Source: Micrococcaceae bacterium RIT 802 (GTDB lineage: Bacteria; Actinomycetota; Actinomycetes; Actinomycetales; Micrococcaceae). Taken from it: a stretch of DNA of 64,000 nucleotides. A model generated the notes under the pieces. It was not told where the DNA came from. It saw nothing but the letters and a program-made list of their open reading frames with translations, and searched no databases. The translations under genes and the position numbers were made by a program. The stretch covers positions 1 to 64,000 of the forward strand of contig JAFEMX010000008.1 in NCBI GenBank assembly GCA_016892645.1, written 5' to 3'. This document shows positions 19,513-27,221 of this stretch, piece after piece. How positions within the stretch are numbered: the stretch's first letter is position 1; the number at the start of each line of letters is the position of its first letter.

Positions 19513-21126
19513 ATGACAGAAACACGCCAGGATACTTCGGCTGCCTCCGAGGCGCTGGAGCGACTGCGTGCCTCCCATCCGAGTTCCCCGGCTCCCGCCG
19601 CCGCCGAGGGCGCGGCGGCCGGCACCTCCATCCCACGCTCCCCCCGCACCGACGGCGCGTCGGCCGAACCCGCTGCCGGATCCGGCACCGGTGGCGCGCC
19701 GCGGTCGACGGCACTGCCTCCGAAGCCGCTGCGCTCCCCCGAGGGCGCCACCGACGACGGCTCGGCCGCCTCCCGCCATCTCGCGGCACCGGGAACGCAC
19801 GGCCGGGTGGAGGACGAGAACGCCACCACCCGCCTGAACACCTGGCTCGACGGGCTGGAATCACCCGATTGGCGGGAACTGGGATCCAAGGCGAAGGCCA
19901 CGACCGTCCAGACCATCGCCACGCAGCGTGCCAACGCACGCCGGCGGGCCGAGGCCCGCGAGACGGCCCGGCAGGAGAAGGCACGGCTGCGCGCCGAGCG
20001 CGAAGCCGCCGAACGTGCCGAAGCGGAGGCCGCCGCGGAACGCCAGCGCGCCGCCGAGGAGGCTGCCCGGAAGGCCGCCGAAGAGGAAGCGGCCCAGCAG
20101 GCCGCGGAAGAGGCCGCCGCCCGTGCCGCCACCTCCAGTGCCGATCTGGAGTCGCTGGTGGAGAGCGCGCGTGACGCCATCGTCGACGCCGCGGCCCACC
20201 CGATTCCGCGGACATCCGAGGAACTGCGCAACACCAGCCCGTTCTGGGTCGACGACGAGGGCCCGATCTACGTCCCGCCCTACAACCTGCCCTCGCGCGA
20301 CCCCGATCCGGAGGAGACCCGGACGGACCTGGTGCGCCGGGTCGTCGTCTCGGTTGTCGCCGCACTGTCGCTGGCACTCGGTTTCCTCGGGCTGGGCTGG
20401 TTTGGTGGGCCCACCGCGCATTCCGACGTGGATTCGCCCTTCCGTCCCCGGACCGCCCTGCTGGCCCCGGGCATCGACTCGTTCATGATCTGGGGCGTGC
20501 TGTTCATCTGGATCGTGCTCTTCGCGATCTACCAATGGCACCCGAGCCAGCGCTCGTCCCACCGGCAGCGCGAGATCGGCTATCTCACCGCCGGCGCCGG
20601 TTTGCTTGGCGCCCTGTGGTTGTTGTGCGCCCGCGCCTCACTGGTCTTCCTGTCGGTGGTCGTGGCCCTGGCGTTGACGGCCGTGCTGGTCTATGCCGTC
20701 CGGCGCATGAACCAGCGCACGGCACGATCGACCATGGAGCGCTTCTTCGTCGACGGCCCGGCTGCGTTGTACATGGGGTGGGCGCTGGTGCTGCTGCCCG
20801 CCACCCTGAGCATCGCCCTGACCCGTTCCGGGTTCAGCCTGTTGTTGCCCCCGTCCTGGTGGGGCGTTCTGGTCATCGTGGGGGCGACCTGGGCCGCCGT
20901 GACGATGTCCATGTCCGAACGCGGCCGCATCGCGATCGCCCTGGGCTATGCGTGGGGGTTGTTCTGGATCATGCTCGACCGGTTGATCGGACCGCTGTTC
21001 TCCACTCCGGTGGCCATCATCTGCGGTCTCTGCGCCTTCATCGTGCTCCTGGCGACGGAGAACCGCAGATACCAGATCGGCCACGCAGAGCGCCGTGCCG
21101 AACGGGGCCAGCGCACGGAGTTCTAG
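19513..21126 (+). CDS. Membrane protein with long Ala/Glu/Arg coiled coil (unknown function)
   Basis: A 537-residue protein I do not recognise by function. Residues 1-110 are Ser/Pro/Ala-rich and disordered. Residues ~135-210 are a continuous charged helix of E/A/R heptads, a likely coiled coil. A linker rich in Pro and Asp follows (YVPPYNLPSRDPDPEETR). From about residue 275 to 525 there are seven or eight hydrophobic helices, ending in a basic tail (RRAERGQRTEF). The protein should be anchored by its C-terminal half with a large cytoplasmic stalk. Similar gene plans occur in Micrococcaceae. Its TAG overlaps the stop of the convergent 101-residue gene. Confidence 0.75.
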   Translation: MTETRQDTSAASEALERLRASHPSSPAPAAAEGAAAGTSIPRSPRTDGASAEPAAGSGTGGAPRSTALPPKPLRSPEGATDDGSAASRHLAAPGTHGRVEDENATTRLNTWLDGLESPDWRELGSKAKATTVQTIATQRANARRRAEARETARQEKARLRAEREAAERAEAEAAAERQRAAEEAARKAAEEEAAQQAAEEAAARAATSSADLESLVESARDAIVDAAAHPIPRTSEELRNTSPFWVDDEGPIYVPPYNLPSRDPDPEETRTDLVRRVVVSVVAALSLALGFLGLGWFGGPTAHSDVDSPFRPRTALLAPGIDSFMIWGVLFIWIVLFAIYQWHPSQRSSHRQREIGYLTAGAGLLGALWLLCARASLVFLSVVVALALTAVLVYAVRRMNQRTARSTMERFFVDGPAALYMGWALVLLPATLSIALTRSGFSLLLPPSWWGVLVIVGATWAAVTMSMSERGRIAIALGYAWGLFWIMLDRLIGPLFSTPVAIICGLCAFIVLLATENRRYQIGHAERRAERGQRTEF

Positions 21127-21428
21127 ACCGGGGACCAGCGCCCGCGGACCCGCCGCAACACGACGAGCTGCTGGGTCCGCGCCACCTGTTCGACCTCGGC
21201 CCGCATCAGTGCCGCGGCCGAGCGCGCGGCCCGGGCATCGGCGTCGTGCTCCTCCTCCTCGACGGTGAACCGCAACGTGATCCGCGGGACGCCACCGACG
21301 ATGTCGAGTTGGTTCGCCTCCACGTGGTGGCGGGTGGCCAGGGCGGCCTTCGCGGTATCCATGACCGCCTCGGGCGGGTGGCCGCCGCGCAGGGCGAGGA
21401 TGTTCAACTGGACGCGGAAGGAAGGCAC
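21123..21428 (-). CDS. Conserved hypothetical protein, actinobacterial
   Basis: A 101-residue protein starting at GTG (MPSFRVQLNILALRGGHPPE). It is predicted as an alpha/beta fold: strand FRVQLNIL, helix EAVMDTAKAALATRH, strand VEANQLDIVGGVPRITLRFTVE, acidic-to-basic helix DARAARSAAALMRAEVEQVA, final strand LVVLRRVRGRWSPV. The ending RRVRGRW is a recurring feature of a small family seen in Arthrobacter relatives. No function is known to me. The start is weakly supported, since no clear ribosome-binding site precedes the GTG, but no other start gives a complete fold. Its stop overlaps that of the convergent membrane protein by 4 nt. Confidence 0.65.
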   Translation of the reverse strand: MPSFRVQLNILALRGGHPPEAVMDTAKAALATRHHVEANQLDIVGGVPRITLRFTVEEEEHDADARAARSAAALMRAEVEQVARTQQLVVLRRVRGRWSPV

Positions 21429-21472
21429 CGACCCAGCGTAGTGCGCGGCGGGCCCTTCCCGGAAAGCAGGCG

Positions 21473-22669
21473 TCAGGTGATCGCCGAGATCCCCGTGACG
21501 GACCGGCCGACGATGAGCTGGTTGACGTCCTGGGTGCCCTCGTAGGTGTAGACCGCCTCGGCGTCGGCGAAGATCCTGGCCATCCGGTGGTCCGTGACGA
21601 TCCCGTTGCCGCCCAGCGCTGCCCGGCCCAGGGCGACGGTTTCGCGCATCCGCTCGGTCGTGAAGGCCTTGGCGAGCGCCGCCTGGTCCATCCGCTCGGT
21701 GCCCTGGGCCCGGGCGTGGGCGATCTGGACCATGAGCGCCATGGACGCGGTGGCGTTGCCCAGCATGGTCGCCAGCTTCTGCTGGATCAGCTGGAAGGAG
21801 GCCAGCGGGCGGCCGAACTGCTCGCGTTCGAGCACGTAGGCGCGGGCGACATCGAAGGCGGCCAGCTGCTGCCCGACGGCCAGCCAGCCGACCATGATGC
21901 GGCTGGAGCGCAGCAGCTGGTTGGCATCGGAGAACGACTCGATGCCGGGGAACCGGTCCGCCTCGGGGATCCGCACGTCCTCGAGGACGACGTCGGCGTT
22001 CTGGACGGTGCGCAGAGAGATCTTGTTCTCGATCCGCGAGGTGGACACCCCGGGCAGCGAGGTGTCCAGGACGAACCCGCGCACGGCCCCGGTCTCCTCG
22101 TCGAGGGCCCAGAGCAGCATGTGCTCGCAAAACGTGCCGTTGCCGATCCAGCGTTTGGCCCCGTTGACGATCCAGGTGTCCCCCTCGCGGCGGGCGCGGG
22201 TGTCCATGCCCTTGGCGACGTCGGAGCCGTGGTCCGGTTCGGTGAGGGCGAAGGCGCCGGTGGTGCGCAGCGCGGCGGCGTCCTCCAGGTAGCGTTCGCG
22301 CTGGCCCTCGGTGCCGAAGTCGTACAGGGATTCCACGAAGAGGTCGTGGTGGATCATGAAGAACGTGGCCAGCGAGGCGTCGGCCCGGGCCAGTTCGGCG
22401 ATGAGCAGCCCGTGGAACAGATGCGAATAGCCGTGGCGGGTCGGGGTGCTCACGCCCAAGGCGCCGAGCTTCGGCAGCAGATCGAACGGGAACTGCTCGG
22501 CGGTCCACCACGCCGCGGCGAAGGGGGTGACGTGTTCGGCCACGAACGTGCGGACCTCGTCGAGCTTGGCGCGTTCGCGCGCGTCCAGCTGGGCTTCGAT
22601 GTCCAGGAAGTCGGCGCCCGGAAGGTTTCGGACCCCCGGTCCGGACACGGCGTCGGGTTGCTTGGGCAT
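21473..22669 (-). CDS. Acyl-CoA dehydrogenase (glutaryl-CoA-dehydrogenase-like)
   Basis: A 398-residue flavoenzyme. FAD/substrate motifs: ALTEPDHGSDVAKGM, WIVNGAKRWIGNGTF, and near the C-terminus ALGGNGIVTDHRMARIF followed by YEGTQDVNQLIVGRSVTG. The Glu of YEGT is the catalytic base position in most of the family, and the ending is closest to glutaryl-CoA dehydrogenases. It oxidises an acyl-CoA to the enoyl-CoA and passes electrons to ETF. It lies 11 nt downstream of an SDR gene on the same strand, so the two enzymes probably serve one acyl-CoA breakdown route. True substrate unknown; short or branched acyl-CoA is an alternative to glutaryl-CoA. Confidence 0.9.
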   Translation of the reverse strand: MPKQPDAVSGPGVRNLPGADFLDIEAQLDARERAKLDEVRTFVAEHVTPFAAAWWTAEQFPFDLLPKLGALGVSTPTRHGYSHLFHGLLIAELARADASLATFFMIHHDLFVESLYDFGTEGQRERYLEDAAALRTTGAFALTEPDHGSDVAKGMDTRARREGDTWIVNGAKRWIGNGTFCEHMLLWALDEETGAVRGFVLDTSLPGVSTSRIENKISLRTVQNADVVLEDVRIPEADRFPGIESFSDANQLLRSSRIMVGWLAVGQQLAAFDVARAYVLEREQFGRPLASFQLIQQKLATMLGNATASMALMVQIAHARAQGTERMDQAALAKAFTTERMRETVALGRAALGGNGIVTDHRMARIFADAEAVYTYEGTQDVNQLIVGRSVTGISAIT

Positions 22670-22680
22670 GCGGTCGCGGC

Positions 22681-23460
22681 CTACTTCGGTGCCATGCGGA
22701 TGGCGCCGTCGAGCCGGATGGTCTCGCCGTTGAGCATCTGGTTGGCCACGATGTGCTCCACCAGGGCCGCGTATTCGGAGGGCTTGCCCAGCCGTGAGGG
22801 GTGCGGGACCTGGGCGCCCAGCGAGTCCTGGGCCTCCTGCGGCAGGCCGGCGAGCATCGGGGTCTCGAAGATGCCGGGGGCGATGGCCATCACGCGGACG
22901 TGATGGCGGGCCAGTTCACGAGCCAGCGGCAGGGTCATGGCGGCGACCCCGCCCTTGGAGGCGGCATAGGCGGGCTGGCCGATCTGCCCGTCGAAGGCGG
23001 CGACGGATGCGGTGTTCACGATGACGCCCCGCTCTTCGGTGCCGGTCTCCTCGTCCAGGATCGGCTCCGTCGCGGCGATGGCCTCGGCGGCGAGCCGGAC
23101 GACGTTGAACGTGCCGATGAGGTTGATGGCCACGACCTGTTGGAAGGCGGCCAGCGGCAGGACGCCGTCGCGGCCCAGGACCTTGCCGGGGGTGCCGACG
23201 CCGGCGCAGTTGACCACGATGCGCAGCGGGGCCAGGTCGGAGGCCACCTCGACGGCCTGGCGCACCTGCTCTTCGTTGGTGACGTCGGCGGCCACGAAGC
23301 GTGCGCGCTCGCCCAGCCCGGCGGCGACGTCCTCGCCCGCCGAGGAGGGCAGGTCGACCAGGACCACATGGGCTCCGGCGTCGTAGAGCTTCTTGGCGGT
23401 GGCGGCCCCCAGGCCGGACGCGCCACCGGTGATGAGGGCCGAGGCCCCGGCGATCTCCAT
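22681..23460 (-). CDS. SDR-family 3-hydroxyacyl-CoA dehydrogenase
   Basis: A 259-residue short-chain dehydrogenase. NAD-binding [15 protein letters not shown] (glycine motif), VDLPS (Asp for NAD), NCAGVGTPG, and catalytic Ser of [11 protein letters not shown] with YAASKGG (Tyr/Lys). The insert after NCAG and the end [16 protein letters not shown] match type II 3-hydroxyacyl-CoA dehydrogenases (HSD17B10-like). It would oxidise 3-hydroxyacyl-CoA, two steps after the acyl-CoA dehydrogenase encoded just downstream. The ATG at 23460 is chosen for its GGAGGA ribosome-binding site; a start seven codons upstream lacks one. A dyad upstream suggests control by a TetR- or FadR-type repressor. Confidence 0.9.
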   Translation of the reverse strand: MEIAGASALITGGASGLGAATAKKLYDAGAHVVLVDLPSSAGEDVAAGLGERARFVAADVTNEEQVRQAVEVASDLAPLRIVVNCAGVGTPGKVLGRDGVLPLAAFQQVVAINLIGTFNVVRLAAEAIAATEPILDEETGTEERGVIVNTASVAAFDGQIGQPAYAASKGGVAAMTLPLARELARHHVRVMAIAPGIFETPMLAGLPQEAQDSLGAQVPHPSRLGKPSEYAALVEHIVANQMLNGETIRLDGAIRMAPK

Positions 23461-23490
23461 TGATCCTCCTCCATGCGGCACACACCGCTT

Positions 23491-23508
23491 AGTTAATGAC
23501 TGCTAACT
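23491..23508 (-). promoter_or_regulatory. Candidate operator of the SDR/acyl-CoA dehydrogenase operon
   Basis: AGTTA-ATGACTGC-TAACT is a 5-bp dyad lying 31-48 nt before the SDR start. Similar TTAGTTA...TAACTAA elements often precede acyl-CoA genes in actinobacteria and bind TetR-type repressors. No such regulator is adjacent, so assignment is inference. Confidence 0.4.
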
Positions 23509-23571
23509 CAAATCACACTCTAGTGCGTGAACCTCGCGTACTCCACCCCCTTCGCGTCGTAGGATGCGGTC

Positions 23572-24324
23572 ATGAGCCCCGCAACCGGTAGCCGCCCGTT
23601 CCTGCTGATCTCCACCCGCGACGACCCCGTGGCCGCGGAGGACGAGGTCCGCGGTTTCCTCGCGGCTGCGGACCTCTCCCCCGATGACCTGGTGGTGCAG
23701 GCCCTGGACGCCGCGCCCCTTCCGGCGGATCTGGATCTGGACGACTACTCGGGCATCCTGCTCGGCGGCGGGCCGTTCAACTCCTCGGATGACCCCGTGC
23801 GCAAGTCCACGACCCAGGTGCGGGTGGAGTCCGAGCTCTCCGCACTGCTGGACCGGCTTGTCGAGCGCGACTTCCCGTTCCTGGGCGCCTGCTACGGCAT
23901 CGGAACCCTGGGCGTCCACCAGGGAGGAACGGTGGACCGCGCCCATGCCGAACCCGTCGGCACCGCCCATATCGAGTTGACCGATGCCGGGGCGCAGGAC
24001 CCGATCGCCGCCGGATTGCCCCGGCGCTTCGAGGCGTTCGTCGGACACAAGGAGGCGCTCTCGCAGCCGCCCGCAAACGCCGTGCTGCTGGCGACGTCCG
24101 CGACGTGCCCGGTGCAGATGTTCCGCATCGGGGCGAACCTGTACGCCACCCAGTTCCACCCCGAGCTCGACGGGGACGGTTTGGCCACCCGCATCGCCGT
24201 CTATCGCGACGCCGGGTACTTCCCGCCCGAGATGGCCGGCGATCTCACCGAGTTGGCGCGCTCGGTGGACGTCTCCTGGCCATCGCTGATCCTGCGGAAC
24301 TTCGTGCGCCGCTACCGGCGCTAG
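23572..24324 (+). CDS. Class I glutamine amidotransferase-like protein
   Basis: A 250-residue protein with the triad glutamine amidotransferase fold: nucleophile Cys107 in FLGACYGIGTLG, and the His-Glu pair in YATQFHPELDGDG. GILLGGGPFNSSD forms the oxyanion strand. It is of the free-standing GMP-synthase-like type (as in proteins annotated 'glutamine amidotransferase' next to unrelated genes), so it may be a gamma-glutamyl hydrolase or peptidase; no synthase partner lies nearby. TAGGAT ends 6 nt before the ATG and no Shine-Dalgarno sequence is present, so the transcript is probably leaderless. Its stop overlaps that of the convergent YdeI-like gene. Confidence 0.85.
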   Translation: MSPATGSRPFLLISTRDDPVAAEDEVRGFLAAADLSPDDLVVQALDAAPLPADLDLDDYSGILLGGGPFNSSDDPVRKSTTQVRVESELSALLDRLVERDFPFLGACYGIGTLGVHQGGTVDRAHAEPVGTAHIELTDAGAQDPIAAGLPRRFEAFVGHKEALSQPPANAVLLATSATCPVQMFRIGANLYATQFHPELDGDGLATRIAVYRDAGYFPPEMAGDLTELARSVDVSWPSLILRNFVRRYRR

Positions 24325-24950
24325 CCCCCGGCCGCCGGCTTGCGCCCTCGCTTGGGCGCCTCGTCGAATCCGGGCTGGGCATGGGGTGCCTGCCCTGCCT
24401 CGAGCATCGCCACGTATTCGGCGGCCTTGCGGACCTTGGATTCGGCCCGCTTCAAGGTGTGGATCCGGTAGTAGAGGGCAAACCGGTTGGCGCTGTTGAG
24501 CCGGTCGTAGGCCTCCCGTGCGGCGGGGTGGCCCCCGAATGCCTCGATCAGTTCCGGCGGCAGCCGCGCACTCGCGGGTCCGGCGTAGGCGGCGTCCCAG
24601 CGCCCGTCGGCGCGCGCCGCCTCGACCTCGGCGGCCCCGGCGGCGGCCATCCTGCCTTCCCCGACCAGCCGGTCGACCAATCCGACGTTGACGGCCGACC
24701 AGGCGCTGCCGGAGCGCCGTGGAGTGAAGCGCAACAGGTAGCTCTCCTCGTCGCGGCTGCCCGCCTGGCCGTCGATCCACCCGAAGCACAGCGCCTCGTC
24801 CAGGGCCGCGGCCCGGGTCAGGGCGGTCGCCGACCCGCCCTTCTTGTGCACCACGAGGCGGACGCCCGCGCTGGAGGCGTGGTGCTCCTCGAGCCAGGAA
24901 CGCCAGGTAGCGGCATCGGGAAGCAGGAGTTCGGGAAGCGGGGTGGCCAT
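24321..24950 (-). CDS. YdeI/OmpD-associated family protein
   Basis: A 209-residue protein with TWRSWLEEHHASSAGVRLVVHKKG, ALDEALCFGWIDGQ and FTPRRSGSAWSAVNVGLVDRLV, the signature of the YdeI (bacteriocin-protection, OmdA-like) family. The C-terminal third carries the DUF1905/YdeI helix ALYYRIHTLKRAESKVRKA and a Lys/Arg-rich tail. In enterobacteria and Gram-positives the family is linked to stress or bacteriocin resistance, but biochemistry is lacking. The start at ATG 24950 is chosen for alignment; a longer frame upstream has no support. It overlaps the amidotransferase gene stop by 4 nt. Confidence 0.82.
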   Translation of the reverse strand: MATPLPELLLPDAATWRSWLEEHHASSAGVRLVVHKKGGSATALTRAAALDEALCFGWIDGQAGSRDEESYLLRFTPRRSGSAWSAVNVGLVDRLVGEGRMAAAGAAEVEAARADGRWDAAYAGPASARLPPELIEAFGGHPAAREAYDRLNSANRFALYYRIHTLKRAESKVRKAAEYVAMLEAGQAPHAQPGFDEAPKRGRKPAAGG

Positions 24951-25019
24951 CCGACCATTCCAGCAGAACCCGGAGCCGGGGTCTAGACGCATCGTTGCTA
25001 AATTGCTAGCATCCTAATC

Positions 25020-25184
25020 ATGTCCACCGAAACGACTCCCGATCCGGACCGGAAGGTCCAGTTCAACGTCTACCTGCCCGCCGGTCTGGTCCGCGACGTC
25101 AAGCACGCGGCCATCGATGCCGAGGCCTCGCTGTCCGCCTACGTCGCCGACGTGCTGGCGGCCCACCTGAAGGAGAAGCCCTGA
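25020..25184 (+). CDS. Small CopG/RHH-like protein upstream of the VOC gene
   Basis: A 54-residue protein. It reads [20 protein letters not shown] then [19 protein letters not shown], the strand-helix-helix pattern of a ribbon-helix-helix DNA-binding dimer. The ATG has no Shine-Dalgarno sequence; TAGCAT ends 7 nt upstream, so a leaderless transcript is likely. The direct repeat TTGCTA-AA-TTGCTA (24995-25008) overlaps this promoter and could be its operator. Its TGA overlaps the next gene's ATG (TGATG). The pattern resembles an antitoxin gene, but the partner is a VOC protein and not a known toxin. Confidence 0.72.
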   Translation: MSTETTPDPDRKVQFNVYLPAGLVRDVKHAAIDAEASLSAYVADVLAAHLKEKP

Positions 25185-25897
25185 TGCTGCGCGTCGCCCC
25201 CATCCAGTTCACCGAAAAGCCAGACGAGTGGGCGCTGCTGCTCGAGGCGCTCGGCCTCGTGCGGGCCGTCCACGCCGACGGATGGCAGGAGTTCGACTCC
25301 GCCTCCGGCCGGTTCCGCCTCCACGCGCCCGACTCCCGCCACGCGGCCGGCACCCTGCGGCTGGCCTTCGAGGTCGGGGACCTGGACGAGTTCAGCCGTC
25401 GCACCCGGGAAGCGGGCACCGCCGTCGTCCTCTCCGAGGAGGGCCACGGCCGCACGGCCACCATCACCGGGCCCGATGGGCTGGTCTTCATCGCGACCGT
25501 GGAAGCCACCCGCCCCGCGCCCGAGAGCGCCGACCCGGCCCTGCGGGTGCTCGCCCTGTGGATGACCCCGGATCCCGAGGGGTCGGCCGCCACCCTGCGG
25601 GCCATCGGCGCGCGTCCCGAGATCGCCAGCGACACCGGCGGCTGGGTCCAGTTCCGCGCCAAGAACGGTGGACTCGTCGCCACGCATGCGGGCACCAGCG
25701 CGCACGCCGTGCCCAGCTTCCAGTACGACGGCGATATCCAACACCTGCACCAGCGGCTGCTGGCCGCGGGACTGGCCGCGGGGCTGATCGACGAGTCGTA
25801 CGGGCGCACCGTGCGCCTGGCACATCCCGATGGCGGGGAGGACCTCTGGATCAACGAGGTCCAGCGGGACCTGTACGGCTACCACCGCGTGGACTGA
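25184..25897 (+). CDS. VOC-fold (glyoxalase-like) protein with two tandem domains
   Basis: A 237-residue protein made of two halves with the same vicinal-oxygen-chelate plan. Half one: [20 protein letters not shown] ... RLAFEVGDLDEFSRRTREAG ... TITGPDGLVFIATVEA. Half two: LRVLALWMTPDPEGSAATLRAIG ... QHLHQRLLAAGLAAGLIDES ... VRLAHPDGGEDLWINEVQ. Metal ligands of glyoxalase I are not clearly kept, so it may bind a small ligand rather than catalyse. It is translationally coupled to the upstream RHH protein. Such RHH-VOC pairs occur in actinobacteria, but I know of no defined role; a ligand sensor or self-resistance protein is possible. Confidence 0.8.
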   Translation: MLRVAPIQFTEKPDEWALLLEALGLVRAVHADGWQEFDSASGRFRLHAPDSRHAAGTLRLAFEVGDLDEFSRRTREAGTAVVLSEEGHGRTATITGPDGLVFIATVEATRPAPESADPALRVLALWMTPDPEGSAATLRAIGARPEIASDTGGWVQFRAKNGGLVATHAGTSAHAVPSFQYDGDIQHLHQRLLAAGLAAGLIDESYGRTVRLAHPDGGEDLWINEVQRDLYGYHRVD

Positions 25898-25954
25898 CGC
25901 CATCCACACGGGGCCCACCCCGGGCCGACGGGAATAGGCCCAGGCGGGGCGCCG

Positions 25955-27082
25955 TTGCCCATTCACGTGACTCGACTCTTCGAACCCGTGACCCTGTCCG
26001 CCCCCGCCGGCCCCGGCCTGGCCCTGCGCAACCGCGCCACGCTGGCGCCGATGTGCCAGTATTCGGTGGCCGCCAAGGACGGGGTGCCCCATGCCTGGCA
26101 CATGACCCATCTGGGGTCCCGGGCGGTCGGCGGCTTCTCCCTGGTCTACACCGAGGCCACCTCCATCTCCCCCGAGGGGCGGATCTCCGACCAGGACACC
26201 GGGCTGTGGAACGATGCCCAGCGCGACGCCTGGGCCCCGATCGTGGACTTCATCCACTCCCAGGGCGCCGCCGCCGGCATCCAGCTGGCCCACGCCGGCG
26301 CGAAGGCCTCCACCTACCCGTGGCTGCCCGAGGCCGCCGCCTCCGGGGCCCGCGGCACCATGCCGCCGGCCGAAGGCGGATGGCAGACGCTGGCCCCCTC
26401 GGTCACCGATGTCCATGGCCTGGACGCCCCGGCGGAAATGACCATCGAGCAGATCCGGGAATCGGTCCACGACTGGGCCGAGGCGGCCCGGCGGGCGGAT
26501 GAAGCCGGGTTCGACGTGATCCAGCTCCACGCGGCCCACGGGTACCTGATCCACCAGTTCCTCTCCCCCCTGGCCAACCACCGCACCGACGAATACGGCG
26601 GCAGCTTCGAGAACCGCACCCGGTACGCCCGTGAGGTCATCACCGCGGTGCGCGCCGTCTGGCCCGACCACAAGGTCCTCGGCATCCGCTTCTCCGGCGA
26701 GGACTGGGTCGAGGGCGGCTGGCGGATCGCCGACACCGCCCGCTTCGCCGCCGTGGCCCGCGAACTCGGGGTCGGCGCCTTCGACCTCTCCAGCGCGGGT
26801 ATCGGAGCCTTCCACGGGCCCACCGGGCCGGGCTACCAGGTGGCGCTGGCCACCGCCGTCAAGGAGGCCCTGGCCGGCACCGACGCGTTCGTCACCGCCG
26901 TCGGGATGATCACCGAAGCCGCGCAGGCCGAGCACATCCTGGTCACCGGGCAGGCCGACGGGGTCAGCATCGGCCGGGCCGCCCTGGTCGAGCCGTACTG
27001 GCCGGCCATCGCCGCCCGCGAACTGGGGATCGACCGGGACGAGAACCCGCGCGCGCCGCAATACTGGCGAGCCGCCTGGTAG
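25955..27082 (+). CDS. Old yellow enzyme family NADH:flavin oxidoreductase (YqjM-like)
   Basis: A 375-residue FMN enzyme. It has the YqjM-class features: Cys in LAPMCQYS, HAAHGYLIHQFLSPLANHR (the His pair that binds the substrate carbonyl), TDEYGGSFENRTRY, and the C-terminal VSIGRAALVEPYWPAIAARE for FMN phosphate. It reduces activated C=C bonds of alpha,beta-unsaturated carbonyls and nitro compounds using NADPH. The TTG start is preferred because AGGCGGGG lies 5 nt upstream; a GTG four codons later is an alternative. It is preceded by 57 nt and followed by a long inverted repeat. Confidence 0.92.
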   Translation: MPIHVTRLFEPVTLSAPAGPGLALRNRATLAPMCQYSVAAKDGVPHAWHMTHLGSRAVGGFSLVYTEATSISPEGRISDQDTGLWNDAQRDAWAPIVDFIHSQGAAAGIQLAHAGAKASTYPWLPEAAASGARGTMPPAEGGWQTLAPSVTDVHGLDAPAEMTIEQIRESVHDWAEAARRADEAGFDVIQLHAAHGYLIHQFLSPLANHRTDEYGGSFENRTRYAREVITAVRAVWPDHKVLGIRFSGEDWVEGGWRIADTARFAAVARELGVGAFDLSSAGIGAFHGPTGPGYQVALATAVKEALAGTDAFVTAVGMITEAAQAEHILVTGQADGVSIGRAALVEPYWPAIAARELGIDRDENPRAPQYWRAAW

Positions 27083-27116
27083 GACGCGGCCGCCGCGGGA
27101 GCGGCTCCCGACGAAT

Positions 27117-27174
27117 CGATGTCCGGGTTGTGCCGACTCGAAGCCCTGCTTCGGCCAGCACCACCCGGACATCG
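27117..27174. terminator. Long inverted repeat between convergent genes
   Basis: CGATGTCCGGGTTGTG pairs with CACCACCCGGACATCG (16 bp, one mismatch) around 26 nt that contain a second hairpin, CGAAGC-CCT-GCTTCG. It lies between the convergent old-yellow-enzyme and DHA2 transporter genes. There is no T-run. It may end transcription from both sides, or be a small structured element. Confidence 0.5.
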
Positions 27175-27221
27175 TCATCTGCGGCCGGGGACCCCGCGAC
27201 AGGGGGCCCCGCGGTTTGCGG

